In this document: positions 39,261 through 54,668 of the stretch, in pieces | Numbering within the stretch: position 1 is the stretch's first letter | How the letters are laid out: each line of letters opens with the position of its first letter | NCBI GenBank assembly: GCA_963921425.1 | Contig: OY992833.1 | Coordinates: 30,738,698 to 30,802,697 of the forward strand | Source of the DNA: Dryas octopetala | Taxonomy: Eukaryota; Streptophyta; Magnoliopsida; Rosales; Rosaceae | DNA: 64,000 nt | Direction: 5' to 3' | Position numbers and translations under genes: made by a program | The notes under the pieces: model-generated | The model's database searches: none | What the model saw: only the letters and a program-made list of their open reading frames with translations | Told to the model about the DNA's origin: nothing

Positions 39261-39622
39261 GGGATTAATGTCATTTTGCTCCCCAGACTTCTAATTTGAA
39301 AAATTAAAAACCTTGACTTTCAATTTTGTCAATTAAGGTTATTCCGTCAATTTATACATTTTTCATCTAAAATGTTGAGATGATCAACCAGAATTTAGTG
39401 AGAAATAAAAGAGGAAAAATGATGCATGAGGAAAAAATGATAAGATCTAAATAGAAGGGACCATTTTGCCCTCAAAGATTTGAATAAAAAATGTGTAAAT
39501 TGACGGAAGAACCTCAATTGGCAAAATTGAAAAAGTCAAAGTCCTTAATTTTCCAAATTAGAAGTCTGGGGAGCAAACTGATACAAGTGTAATAGTCTGG
39601 GGAGTAAAATGGTATTAATCTC
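39261..39622. mobile_element. MITE nested in the left TIR of the 4.2-kb element
   Basis: A 362-bp inverted-repeat element. The left arm (gggattaat...ttgctccccagacttctaa) is mirrored by the right arm (ttagaagtctggggagcaaa...attaatctc). It is flanked by a perfect 9-bp duplication ttacatata (39252-39260 and 39623-39631). Removing it joins the host TIR into a continuous match with the right TIR, so it inserted later. Confidence 0.9.
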
Positions 39623-40424
39623 TTACATATATATACCTCAATTATACATCACTTATCAACTGGGTACCTTTGGTTCAAAAACTTTCATTCGGGTACTTCA
39701 ACTATAATATTTCGTCAACTTAGTACCTCCGTTAGTCTGACCATTAGGAAGACCATTAAATGCCTACGTGGCGCTGACGTGGCATACGCGGACCCACCAC
39801 TAAACGTTGACTTGTCTTTAAAAAAGCCACATGGACAAAAAATAATAAAAAAATCAATAAAAATGATATAAAATAGAAAAAAAAAATTATTGAATTTTGA
39901 AAAAAAAAAAAAAGGCAAACAGAAACTCTCATCCCTCCCCCTCCGTCGCATCGCTGACCCAACCCACCCACCTTTTTCCCTCTCTCCAGCAACTGGCCAG
40001 CAACCCCTTCCCCCGCGTCGGCAACCTTCTCTCGGCCGCATCTCTCTATCTCTCACTCACTCTTTTTCTCTTTGTCACTCTTTTTCCCTCTTACTCTAGC
40101 TGCTTCGCGAGCTTGGTTTCCTGCCTCGACGGCTAGCTGCTCCGCGAGCTTGGCTTCCTTCCCCACCACCACCCCGTCCACCCCGCACCCAGCCCCTCCT
40201 CAACCTTATATCTCTTGTCTCTCTCTCACCTCCCACTCTCCAGCTACAACAACCAAAACCTAGTAAGCAATTAATCTAATTCAAAACAAAAACCAACAAA
40301 AACAAACCAAAATCGTCAATCATAATCCAAAATCAAATCCCAAACAACTGCTGCTTTATCCCAAACTCTCATCTCAAACAATTGCTGCTTTATTTTGTCA
40401 AAAATCAAATCATAACCCAGTGGC

Positions 40425-40900
40425 ATGGATGGGTGGAGGAGGAGGGATTGGGCTGGGTGGGTGGGAGGAGGGAGGGAGGGGACGGGTCGGAGCTCGGTGG
40501 GATGGGGTAGGTCGGAGCGGGGGGGAGGGAGGGGGCGGGTCAGAACGATGGGTGAGAGGGGTGGGTCGGAGCGGGGGGAGGGAATGAGAGGATGTGTGGG
40601 ATGGGGTGGGTCGGAGCGCAGGGAAGGAGGGAGGGGATGGGTGGGATGGGGTGGGTCGCCGGCGCTGGTTTAGTGGTTGGGTGCTGGAGGGAGGGAGGTG
40701 GGTCGCCGGCGCTGGTTTGGTGGTCGGGTGCTGGGGGAGGGAGGTGGGTCGCCGGCGCTGGTTTGGTGGTCAGGTGCTGGGGGGAGGGAAAAGGGCGGGT
40801 GAGGTGGGGTGGGGGGAGTGGCGGGGATGGGTAGGGGAGGAAAGGGGGGGAGGGAGAGGACTGGGTAGGGAGGTGAAGTCGGGCAGGGGGGGCTGGTTTT
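40425..40900. repeat. G-rich tract with 46-47-bp tandem units
   Basis: Strongly purine- and G-rich on the plus strand. Three consecutive units begin gtgggtcgccggcgctggtt (40651-40697, 40698-40743, 40744-40789), and looser repeats of 'ggtcggagcggggggaggg' lie upstream. Multiple runs of three or more G per unit make G-quadruplex formation plausible. Open frames here are by-products of the composition. Confidence 0.9.
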
Positions 40901-41218
40901 TTTTTTTTGGTTTTTTTTTTTAAAGTCCATTTTTTAAAATTTACTGTTCATCCGGCCCAACCGCTACAGTGAAATACTGTAGCGACCCACTTTTTAAAAA
41001 AACCCGGTGGTACAGTAACGGCGTTACTGTAGCGCTACAGTGTTTTTTAAAAAAACCAATTTTTGTTTCCTTCTTCGATTTTTTTTCTTCATTTCAATGC
41101 CAATCCGTACCAAAATAAAAAAAATATCATAATTTAGATATTTTTCATTTCATAAACATGTTAAATAATAACCATCATAAAACACAAAAAATCAAGATGA
41201 AACATCCATAATATTTTT

Positions 41219-41460
41219 CAATCACCTATTGCTACTGTCCGGAAGTAACAATCACCTATTGCTACTGTCCGACAGTAACAATCACATATTGCTACTGTCT
41301 GGCAGTAACAATCACCTATTGCTACTGCCCGACAATACAATCACATATTGCTACTGCCCGGCAGTAACAATCATATATTGCTAGCAATCACCTATTGCTA
41401 CTGCCCGACAGTAGCAATCACATATTGCTACTGCACAACAAGTATTGTTATTGTTTGATA
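41219..41460. repeat. 30-bp tandem array with dyad symmetry
   Basis: About eight units of the form caatcacctattgctactg + ccggcagtaa, one of them truncated (around 41372). Within a unit, ttgctactg faces cagtaacaa across a CCGG-like loop, so each unit can form a short hairpin. Units are contiguous, without spacers. Confidence 0.92.
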
Positions 41461-43495
41461 ATAACAATAACAATAAATTAGATAATATAATTTAAACTTA
41501 ATACAATCACTGTGAAAGCATTAATAACGAAATGAATTATAAACTTATGACACAATTACAACAAACTAAAACAGAATCATAATTCCGTTGAAAAAGAAAA
41601 AATAACTTGAAACTTCCGGATATCCTTGTTCTTAACATGGCATTTCTGTCGAAAGAAAATAAAAAGTTAAGTACTCAGCAAGAGCAAGACTGATAAATGC
41701 AAGCACATTAAAACAAGTGTGTGTGAATGCGCAAAAAATATGTAGAGAGAGCTACCTGGTTGCTTAAACATGGCTCTTCTTGCTTCTGGTTCAGGCAGAG
41801 GCACAAGAATCTAATTTTCATGGTCAATGGATAACTTGATTAAAATAATAACTGGATTCAAAATATGCATGATCATGTGAGAAATTGCCATCATATTGTG
41901 ATACCTAACTAGAAGATAATGCAAACAAGGGCCAAAGGATGAGATACTGTAATCTACTGGAATTAAACCTTTCCATGTTCTATACCATTATCAACTTCAA
42001 TTAATTACAACTAAACCCAAAATGATCCGACATCTACCATATGGTGGTTTGCAACACAAATCCATTAACACCTAATAATAATTAGCAGCACTCAACAAAC
42101 TCATGCTCTGATAACGATTGCACAACTATATTTTTATTCTAGCAACATCTCAGTTTGTCATATAAATCCAACATAACAATCTTAATATATCACATGGAGG
42201 TGTATGCTTGTATCATATTGGCTCTTCAAAGCATACTCATTGTATACACAGGCCTAGTAAGTGTGATGACAGTCACCTCGAAAATGCTTGTGAAAATGTT
42301 TCATAGTCAATATTTGTACTATTGGTTTTCTGTGTGTAAAGCTTAAGTGTTTTTGCTGAAATTTGTTTGTAATGGTTGATATTTCCAGAAAAAAAGGATA
42401 GTTGTCATGATAGGAATAGGATTTGGAGAATTATTTAAGGTAGCCTAGGGTTTCAAATTAGAAATTTTCCAGTTACCAACAATCAAACTCAAATCAATTA
42501 CACTAACAAGTAGAAGATGTCAAGGGGAGAGAGTATATACCAAAATCGGCCGGAGCCGCTATCGGACTCGTCGGAAAACAGGGAGAGAAGGCGCTGACTT
42601 CCAAGCTTCGATTCGCTGCAACTAGTGGTCGAATGAACGATCTAACCACACCATCAGACTCCTCTCAATGCAAGGAATATTCTGGTGGTCAGCAACAGTC
42701 GCACCGTCGTCGGAAAACAAGTTGATGGCGGCAAGCCGTCGATCTTCTTCTTTGAGTCGCCTCCTACAGAGGTTGTGGAGGTGAGAGAATGGCACCATAG
42801 AGTTCAGATTGACGAGAGGAATCGACTAGTGGTGGTTCGACACCTTGGTGTCGCCAGAAATTGCAGATCACCGGAGATGACAGTCGGCACTGGTGGTTCT
42901 CAAACTGTTCTCACAGTGGCTCATCTTCTCGCAATGGTTCTCAAGCCGTCGATCTTCTTCTTCAAGTCGCCACCTACGGAGGTCCTATACAGAAGAGAGA
43001 GATGAGGGTGAGGAGAGATAAATGAGAGAAATGAGAAAGGGAGAGGCAGAGAGACGGAGTGACAGACGGAGAATGATGGAGACGGAAGAGAGGACCAGTT
43101 TGGTATAAACTGGGCCTCCTTCAAAAACCAAAAAATGACCTGGGTCTTAAAAGTAGTGAGAGTTCAAAATTGAACTTTATAATCATTTACTTTTTTTTTT
43201 CTATTTAATATAATTTTAATGGGTTTTTTGATTTTTTTATTAATTTTTGTACATATGGCTATTTTTAAAAGACAAGTCAAGGTTTAGTGGTGGGTCTGCG
43301 TGTGTCACGTCAGCGCCATGTAGGCATTTAACGGTCTTCCTAACGGTCAGACTAATAGAGGTACTAAGTTGACGAAATATTGACGAAATATTGAAGTTGA
43401 GGTACTCGAATGAAAGTTTTTGAACCATAAGTATTCAGTTAATAAGTGATGTATAATTGAGATATATATATATATATAATTAACCCTATTTGTTT

Positions 43496-44245
43496 TGTCT
43501 GTATTCATCGTTATTTTTTATTTTCATATGAATAATTACTACTATTCAAATTTTACTATTATTGAGACTAGCCCTTGGCCGGGCAATTGGCTTTTTATTT
43601 TTATTTTTTATATTACTGAAATTATTAATGTTTTTATAAAAATACTATAATAAGTATAACTGTATAGTTAGTGAATAATTAGAATTAAAAAATAAATAAG
43701 TAATTAATGAATGCTTAGTACTAAAAATTAAATAATTAATTAATGAATGCTTAGTACGTAAGTTTTTTGTTTTAAATGTTTCTCTATTTTTAAGAATATG
43801 TTCTTCTTTTATTATTTACTTTTTAACTTTTTAATTTAACAGATTTGTTTTTACTATTTTATTCTTTATTAATTCAATTAGCTTCTTTTAACATTTTGGT
43901 TAACTAAAGGATTTTTTTATGTCTTTATGCAAGTTTTAACTCTAAGGCCTTCTCACATTATATATATATATTGAAGAAGAAGATATAGACATAGATGTAC
44001 GCCTGAACTTGTGGAATTCGAAAATACTCATTTCAAAAGAACAACGTGAACATAAAATGTTTATGTTTAAGTTTAAGTTTAAGTGTTTAACTAACATATT
44101 TTCTTATTGGTGGGGCTTCTGGGTTGGAATTGTCGATCTACGATGGAGATGGGTAGGTGGTGGAGTGACGGCGTGACGCACTTGGCATGGCTGACTTGAA
44201 CTTTGGGGGAGAAGGTTTTATTATTAAATTATTTTTCTCTCTTCT
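43496..44245. other. AT-rich intergenic spacer
   Basis: AT-rich sequence without a supported gene. A short duplicated phrase, taattaatgaatgcttagta, occurs at about 43702 and 43735. Confidence 0.5.
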
Positions 44246-44253
44246 TTATAACA

Positions 44254-44790
44254 TAGGAGTGGGTTTGAAAAATCGAAAAACCGACCAAACCAAACATAAA
44301 AAGTCGGTTTTTGACAAACAAAATATCAAATCGAACTGACCATCCCTTAAGTTTGGTTCAGTTTTGATTTTCAAAAAATCGTAAGAACCGAACCAAATTG
44401 AAGGCTTCCATGTGGCTTTTTCTTTTTTCATATTAGTTTTTTTTTTCTTTTTTATTGTAATCTTAATGAATTTATAGTTTGTTTAATTTCTTTGTTAATT
44501 CATTGAACTTCCAAGTTTAGGATGTTTTAGGCTTCAAATAGGAAAAAAGAAATTGAGATTTTGGAATTTTTGGACATTTAGACTTTAAATGTTAAAAACA
44601 TTACAAAAAAAAAATGTCAACCTAATTGAATTGACCGAACTGAATTAATAGGATTTAAGTTCGGTTCAATTGTGAATAATTTTAATGTGGAACCAAACCA
44701 AATCATATCGATTCTTTGTAATCAGTTTGGTTCGTGATTTAACCTTAAAACCAAGCCGAATCGAATCGAACCAAACCCAACTCACCCCTA
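44254..44790. mobile_element. hAT-like MITE upstream of the PhyH gene
   Basis: A 537-bp element with termini TAGGAGTGGGTTTG and the inverted form CAACTCACCCCTA. It is flanked by 8-mers ttataaca (44246-44253) and ttattaca (44791-44798) that match at 7 of 8 positions. An 8-bp duplication and this type of terminus fit hAT MITEs. The interior is rich in 'aaccgaacc' and 'tcggttttt' words. The right edge is about 200 bp before the PhyH ATG. Confidence 0.75.
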
Positions 44791-44998
44791 TTATTACATA
44801 AAAAGTTATTAATTTAAAATAATTAAGTATAGTTAATTATCATAAGTTAATAAGACAGTTGTCAGTATTTGAGGCCTTTGACCTTATCTCACGATTACGA
44901 TGACAACCCCGATAGGATATGTAGATAGAGGAGAGGACAGGTAGGACAATAGCTTCAACTCCAAGGCTGCCTCCAAGCTCCAACGTTTGACCGTGGCC

Positions 44999-48742
<3,744 letters not shown>

Positions 48743-50959
48743 TCTGACCTGAAGATGTTCGCCACCACACTGGCTGGCTGGTGCATTGGCCTCACGAAAT
48801 AGGACCGAGAGAAGTATGACCCTTCAATTAGAACGCCCCATATCTCGTGACACGTGAGAATCTCTCTCTAGATCTGTTATAATGCCAGCTTGATAGATGT
48901 ATCCATGGTGTATGTTACATATGGAGATTTCAACGAGGGAGATGATGATTATTATTATATTTTTATAGAAGGGAGATTATTCTAGCTGTGACATTTGCAT
49001 GTTGTTTGAGCTAGTTGAGCCATTTTATCATCGTTGCAACTTATGATAAATGCAAATTATTTCAACGCAAAGGCTTATGGATCAAATGAGCAATTATTAT
49101 CAGTTGTTAGGTGCGCTTATTATGGATAACTAAAAGCTGTTGTAGATGACAATTTTAAGTCACTTATAACAGTTTTGGTGTTTAGTAATAAAAGCAAAAG
49201 TTGTAATTATACACTGTTTTGATATTGCTTTTTGTATTCATACACTTTTTAAAAGCTTTGTTTACTAAATACTCAATTGCAAGCGTGTGTCTGCAGTCTG
49301 CAGTATGTATACAATCACATACAAGAAATTATTAAGAAATTATTAGGTATCGATACATTGCTGACATTGTATATCGGTCTAAGTTGTCCGACCAAACTAT
49401 GACACCTCGCCTAGCTTTTAAATATTAGATTTGTTACATGAGTAAATATTAATCAAATAGAAGATGTTGATCACACTCAAAGTAGCTTTTAAATATTAGA
49501 TTTGTTACATGAGTAAATATTAATCAAATAGAAGATGTGTGATCACACTCAAAGTAAGAGAAAGGTTTCGACCAAAAAAAAAAAAAGAGAGTTTTGAAAG
49601 AATTAGCATGAGAGTAAGAGAGGGAGTGAAAAAAAAGCAAAGAGTAGAAATAAGACATTTGAGAGGGGGCACTTAGATGTAAATTTTGTAATATACACAC
49701 AAAAAAAAATATGTATTTAAAATTTAAAAAGAAAAAATAAAGAGCAAATCTAAATCAAAGAATTGAGATGGGGACCTGTGTCCCCTCTGGTCCTGCCGTG
49801 GCTCTGCCACTGAATTGAAGAAACCCAGTTAAAAGAATAATGAGGAAACCCAAAAACCAGTCTATTTGAAAACCATTATGGTCCATAATTTATGGAAAAA
49901 GATGAAGATGCAGAAGATTGAATTGTGGGTACCAGGTCCTTGTGAAAATGTGTTGAAACTTTAGGGATTTTTTTGTAATTGAGTTAAAACCTGCAAAGGT
50001 TTTTGGGTAAATTCTGAAACCTTAGAGAGTTATGTGAAAATAATATAAACTTCAAGAGATAGCATGTAAATAACTATAAAGTTAAATTTGTCATTTAAAA
50101 ATATTTTTATGATGATATCATCAATTTTTGGACGGAATTTTGACAGAAATGATTATGTGAAAATGATTTAAAATCTCAAAAGATCTCACTGTAATTTTTG
50201 AAACCTCAAAAAATGTATGTATGTAAAAATACGAAAAACCTCAATAAGGGTATTTGTGTAATAAACTTATTTTGTAATATACATACCAAAAAAAAAATGT
50301 ATTTAAAATTAAAAAATAAATAAATCAAAGAATTTACAGGTCCCCCTGGTCCTACTGTAGCTCTGGCACTGCCTGGGGCGTAGGGGGTAGGGCACTTTAC
50401 TGGAAAATTGTAAATTATAGGAGGATAGAAAAGGAAAAGTCTAGGGTATAAATGCTTTTAGGTGAGAGCAATCAATAAATTAATTAATAGGTGGTGTTTA
50501 AGTGTTTCATGGTATAAATGTTTACAAAATAAACACCTGTATAAATGCTATACTCTCTGCTCCTTCATTTCCTTTGCAATTTAACCAGGGTGGGTCCTGA
50601 CTCCTGAGAATTACAGGCTCCGTGCCAAATTTGTAAGATATTTAGAAGCCAAAAATTTTTGTGTGTTCATTTTTGTATTATCCCACTGTGTAACACATTA
50701 CCATAACTAAAATAAAAGTTGTATTAGAGTATCTCTAATTGAAGTGCAAATTCATGTCAAATATGTAGTTTGTTAACTTATACGGTATTTTGACATAAAT
50801 ATTTACTTCAAATTTCAAAATTTTTTTAAATTAATATAGTAAATGACTATGTCAAATATTATTTTATTATTTATCTTTATCTTTTGTTACTTTAAATAAT
50901 TCAAAGCATATCATGAATTTTAAATAATGAAAATATGAATAAAGTGAAATTCTTTCATT
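48743..50959. other. PhyH 3' UTR and repeat-rich intergenic DNA
   Basis: After the PhyH 3' UTR the sequence is AT-rich, with a 71-bp tandem duplication (49412-49556) and two direct copies of a ~110-bp segment, 49688-49815 and 50270-50372. Both copies start 'ttgtaatatacacac/ata' and end in a 'ggctctgccactg'-like word resembling degenerate transposon termini. No gene is supported. Confidence 0.5.
49412..49556. repeat. 71-bp tandem duplication
   Basis: Units 49412-49482 and 49483-49556 both begin 'tagcttttaaatattagat'. The second has a 2-bp insertion near its end. Otherwise they are identical, so the duplication is recent. Confidence 0.95.
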
Positions 50960-50968
50960 TAATATTAA

Positions 50969-51516
50969 GAGGAAATTACAGATTTGGTCCACTTATTTTA
51001 TACCTAGTTCAATTTTGGTCCACGATCTTTTTTAAGTTCTGTTTTGGTCCACTAATTGTTTCATTTGTTCAATAAAAGTCCAGATTTGTAACTTTAAATC
51101 TTTTGGGTTGTGTTTTCTTCAATTATAATTGAAGTATAAGTTATATTTCATCATTTCTTAATCATAAAAACAAATTTTGAGTATTATAATCTAAGAGAAT
51201 TGAGATTGGGTGAAGTTTAAAAAATTGGCAGTTTCGGAGACCCTATTTTGGAGTTAATTATCTTGAGTTTTAGAATTCCAATTTGAATGATCTTTATATG
51301 GTTATAAAGAAGAAATTCATAGCTTTAAAACACGTATATGTTTGCTGAATTTGAGTGAGATTTGATAGGGTCAAAGATAAGCCAAATTTGAGAAAACAAA
51401 TATGGATCTTTATTGAACAAGTGGAACAATTAGTGGACCAAAACAGAATTTAAAAAAAATTGTGGACCAAAATTGAACTGGATATAAAATAAATAGACTA
51501 AATCTGTAATTTCCTC
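50969..51516. mobile_element. Mutator-like MITE, family A copy 2
   Basis: 548 bp from GAGGAAATTACAGATTTGG to its complement ...AATTTCCTC, flanked by a perfect 9-bp duplication taatattaa (50960-50968 and 51517-51525). The long inverted arms and interior are colinear with copies at 8773 and 56975. This copy gives the clearest evidence for the superfamily. Confidence 0.93.
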
Positions 51517-51525
51517 TAATATTAA

Positions 51526-52603
51526 TGTTTGTTTTAAAAGTTATTATTTTAATAAATATTTATTTACTTTTTTTGGGTCTGGAATATTTATTTACGTTTT
51601 TAAAAAAAATAAATTTATTTGAACTCACCTATGGACAATCACGATTCAGGAGGAATTGAATCAAATGTGTTTTTGTTTTTAATGTCGTTGGTCATTTATT
51701 TGAATTCAATTCACCCTTGTTATAAACTCACATGCGGTCAAAGTAGTGGATCAGCTTTTCCGGCCAATAAAAAAAAGTAGTGGTTCAGCTTTTGACTAAT
51801 AAAATATGGGTGTGGCCACCAAATGCAAATGACTTTTCAATTAGCAAATATACCAATGGCAGTCACATTGTTCAAATTGCTACATGAAGTTGCTACAACC
51901 GTTCGAAGGGGATGTATCTCACGTGCCATGCCAAATTAACTTTAACAAGTGTATTGCTGAGTCTCTTGTGATGAAAAAGGCTCAACGTGTTGAAGAAAAA
52001 CTATACTGGCAGAGGGTTATAACTTATAACCATAAAAATATAATTTAAATGTCTTTTCCAAATAAAAAAGAAAATAGATGTTCACAAGGCTGTACATTCA
52101 ACACGTAAAGAAACTTGACGAAAAGCCTAAAGACACGTACATATGTGCTTCAAGAGTAATTAGTCCAGAAACAATCCAATTAATTAACTAAGCAATTTAG
52201 AAATTGGGTCCCTTAATGGCTGAGGGCCCTGTGCAACACCTAAACCCTGTTGCACCAAGTAATCCATACTATATTACAATTAGTATCCCGACCAGTCTAG
52301 TTCAGTTAATTCATTTTGCTACCAAACTCCTAAGAAGCATTGAAAAAAAAATCTGAAGAAGCTAGTACCACACGGCCCTCACTTGCATTATTAGAATGTT
52401 GCAGTTAATATATTTCTAAGTTTTTTCCTTAAGTATCGTGTCACCTAGTTACTTCATTTTTAGTACGATACTATATATATATACATGTTCTCATTACCCT
52501 TGTAACTTCTAATGTCTTTCAGAGGTCTTGATTGCTAATTAAAGACCTAATGCAAATGAACTATCCCCATGCATGCATGCATAGTATTTTAAAGTAGAGG
52601 GTG

Positions 52604-52646
<43 letters not shown>

Positions 52647-53054
52647 AATTTCTCAATAATACCACATTCTGAAAGAAATCACTGATACATGTATATAATA
52701 TATGGATCAACAAACGTGGTTCACAAGCATTACATTAATTAATTCCATACAATATATTAAATACATCTTCTTAATTAAACAAGTGATCTCATAAAAAAGA
52801 AAAAGAAAAACTAAATTAAACAAGTGTTGCAACATGCATGCATGCAGGTACAAGCTGCTGATCACGCAGGCACAGTTGATTTCCGGCCAAGTACTAGACC
52901 TAGACATACATATATATAATTAAACAGACAACATAGATTAAGAAAGGTAGCTAGCCTTCTAACTTCTAAGGATACTCCTATGCCAGGGAACATGCTCAAC
53001 ATATATATATATATATATATATCAATGGACACCTTAAATTAATTAATTCGGTCT
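51526..53054. other. Intergenic DNA downstream of the WOX gene
   Basis: AT-rich, with gcatgcatgc repeats (52570, 52834), a (TC)n tract at 52606-52642 and (AT)n at 53000-53022. It includes the WOX 3' UTR next to 53055. No gene is seen. Confidence 0.5.
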
Positions 53055-53901
53055 TCAAAGAAAGTGAAAAAATTGGTCTGGCATGGTTCTAGTGATAGGT
53101 AAATATTTGGTGTCCTCCTTAGTAATGTCACTCCAGTGATGGTCGCTGTGAAGTGGAAAGAGCTCAAGAGTAGTTGTAGTAGACGACGACTTTTCTCCAT
53201 TTCTGTTGGGTGTCATGAGTAGCACACCAAAATGTACATTTTGATAGTACTGCAAGATGTTACTTGTGTCGTCTAATATTGTAACTGGTGATGAATTGGG
53301 TAATTTTGAAGTACTATTGCTATATGGCGAAAATGGCGAGCAGCTAGTAATTGGTGTAATTTGCTTCTCTTGCAATTGTACTTCTTTTCTCTCTTCTGAA
53401 GGTGTCCCCATTTCTGCTGCTGATCTTTGTACTGAACTAGATTCCTGTACCATATATGCATGCATTCGTAAAAAATTAATTAATTATAGAAATTCCCACC
53501 CTTCTTTCATTTTCAATATCTAATTAATTACTTTTCCTGGCCCTTTTTAGATATATAAACAAAATTGACCCTTTTTAATATCTAATCATGTTAAAACCAT
53601 AATTAGATAATTGAGTTAATTAATTCAGATCAGTAGTAACAGAGAGAATATATATTTATATGCTTGCATGTAGATATATGTATGTATGCATAAGATCGAG
53701 AGACCTCTGGAAGAGCACTGTTGCAGTTGGAAAGCGGTGTCCGCTTCTTCCGCTCAACTTCAATACTACATGTCCTTGTCGATCCTGCACATATGTACCC
53801 AATTTTCAAAACTTGTGAAATATTTGTGTTACTTCAATTAATTAATTTTGGAGCTCTCAAACACACACACACATATATATATAGCATCACCATATCAGCA
53901 T

Positions 53902-53934
<33 letters not shown>

Positions 53935-54668
53935 CATAATTAGTACGTAGTACCTGCAGATTGTATGGACTGGAGGGTGTGGTTAATACTGGATGGCGCT
54001 TGTTGTTTATTAGAGTGAGAGTGAGACGTGATGCTCGTCATTTCACGACGGCGTTTCTGCCTCTCCCTTGCTCTGTGATTCTGGAACCAATAGAACACAT
54101 TCTTGCCTTCGATCTTTCCGAAGTTTAGAAGCATAGCAGTAATTTGCCGGACTTGTTGCGCTGTTGGTGTCTTTATTCCACGTCGATACAATTCTTCTAG
54201 GGCAAATAACTGCTCTGCCGTTGGAGTCCATCGCGAACTTCGCGGAGCTGCTGCAAGTTGATCCTTCAAATCCATCCTGCCTTGCTGATCTCTACGTACA
54301 CCAACTCTATCCGTATCTGTACATATCAATCATATGTCGCATAAAAAAAATTTTAGTCTACATGTATATCATAACATTAATTAACTAATTAATAGCTAGA
54401 TATATATATATATATATATATATCGAAATTCATTAACGTACGTACCCTGATGATGATGGTGGTGGTTAATTAATTGAGACATATTAGTAGGAGGAGGGGA
54501 TCTAATAATTGAACAAGTGATAGGATTATGCGGGTTATTGGAAGCAGTAGTACTGCTGCTAGGGTTTTGAATGACGACTGCAGGCCCAAGATTTTCAGCT
54601 TTCAGATGGGAGTCATGGATGTTAAGTTCATCTGATCTACAACCGCTACAACCCATCATATTCCACAT
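53055..54668 (-). CDS. WOX6: WUSCHEL-related homeobox transcription factor (WOX1/WOX6 clade, divergent)
   Basis: Four exons (minus strand): 54668-54446, 54316-53954, 53784-53705, 53444-53055, giving 351 residues. It begins MWNMMG, the style of WOX1-clade proteins. The WOX homeodomain (about residues 102-166) opens [20 protein letters not shown] and has the recognition helix [19 protein letters not shown]; the usual NHKARER Lys is Arg. The WUS box TLELFPL is at 314-320. The far C-terminus ends FFHFL rather than the FLPLKN-type tail of WOX1/WOX6. A poly-His tract (HHHHH) precedes the first intron. WOX proteins are nuclear regulators of meristem, lamina and ovule growth. WOX6 rather than WOX1 is inferred from gene order (PhyH and WOX6 are adjacent in Arabidopsis, from memory). 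Confidence 0.88.

Larger units (their letters stand above)
39245..43486. mobile_element. Non-autonomous Mutator-like element, 4.2 kb, with long TIRs
   Basis: The left terminus starts GGGTTAATTACATATA (39245) and, after a nested MITE, continues to about 39830. The right terminus is its inverted copy, about 43255-43486, ending TATAATTAACCC. Shared TIR words include ctcaattatacatcactta, gttcaaaaactttcattcg, ttaacggtcttcctaacgg-type sequence and gacaagtcaa. The flanking 9-mers are tattttttt (39236-39244) and tatttgttt (43487-43495), 8 of 9 identical, as expected for a Mutator target duplication. The interior has a C-rich segment (39930-40260), a very G-rich segment (40425-40900), a 30-bp tandem array, AT-rich sequence and a noncoding right segment. 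No MURA transposase is recognisable, so mobility would need a partner in trans. Confidence 0.85.

Noticed and set aside
40425-40930. Gly/Arg-rich and Pro-rich open frames on both strands
   Set aside because: Produced by the G-rich tandem block; no start context, no domain, inside a transposon.
41219-41460. CRISPR-like array
   Set aside because: Plant nuclear DNA, units are contiguous without unique spacers, no cas genes; it is an ordinary tandem repeat inside a transposon.
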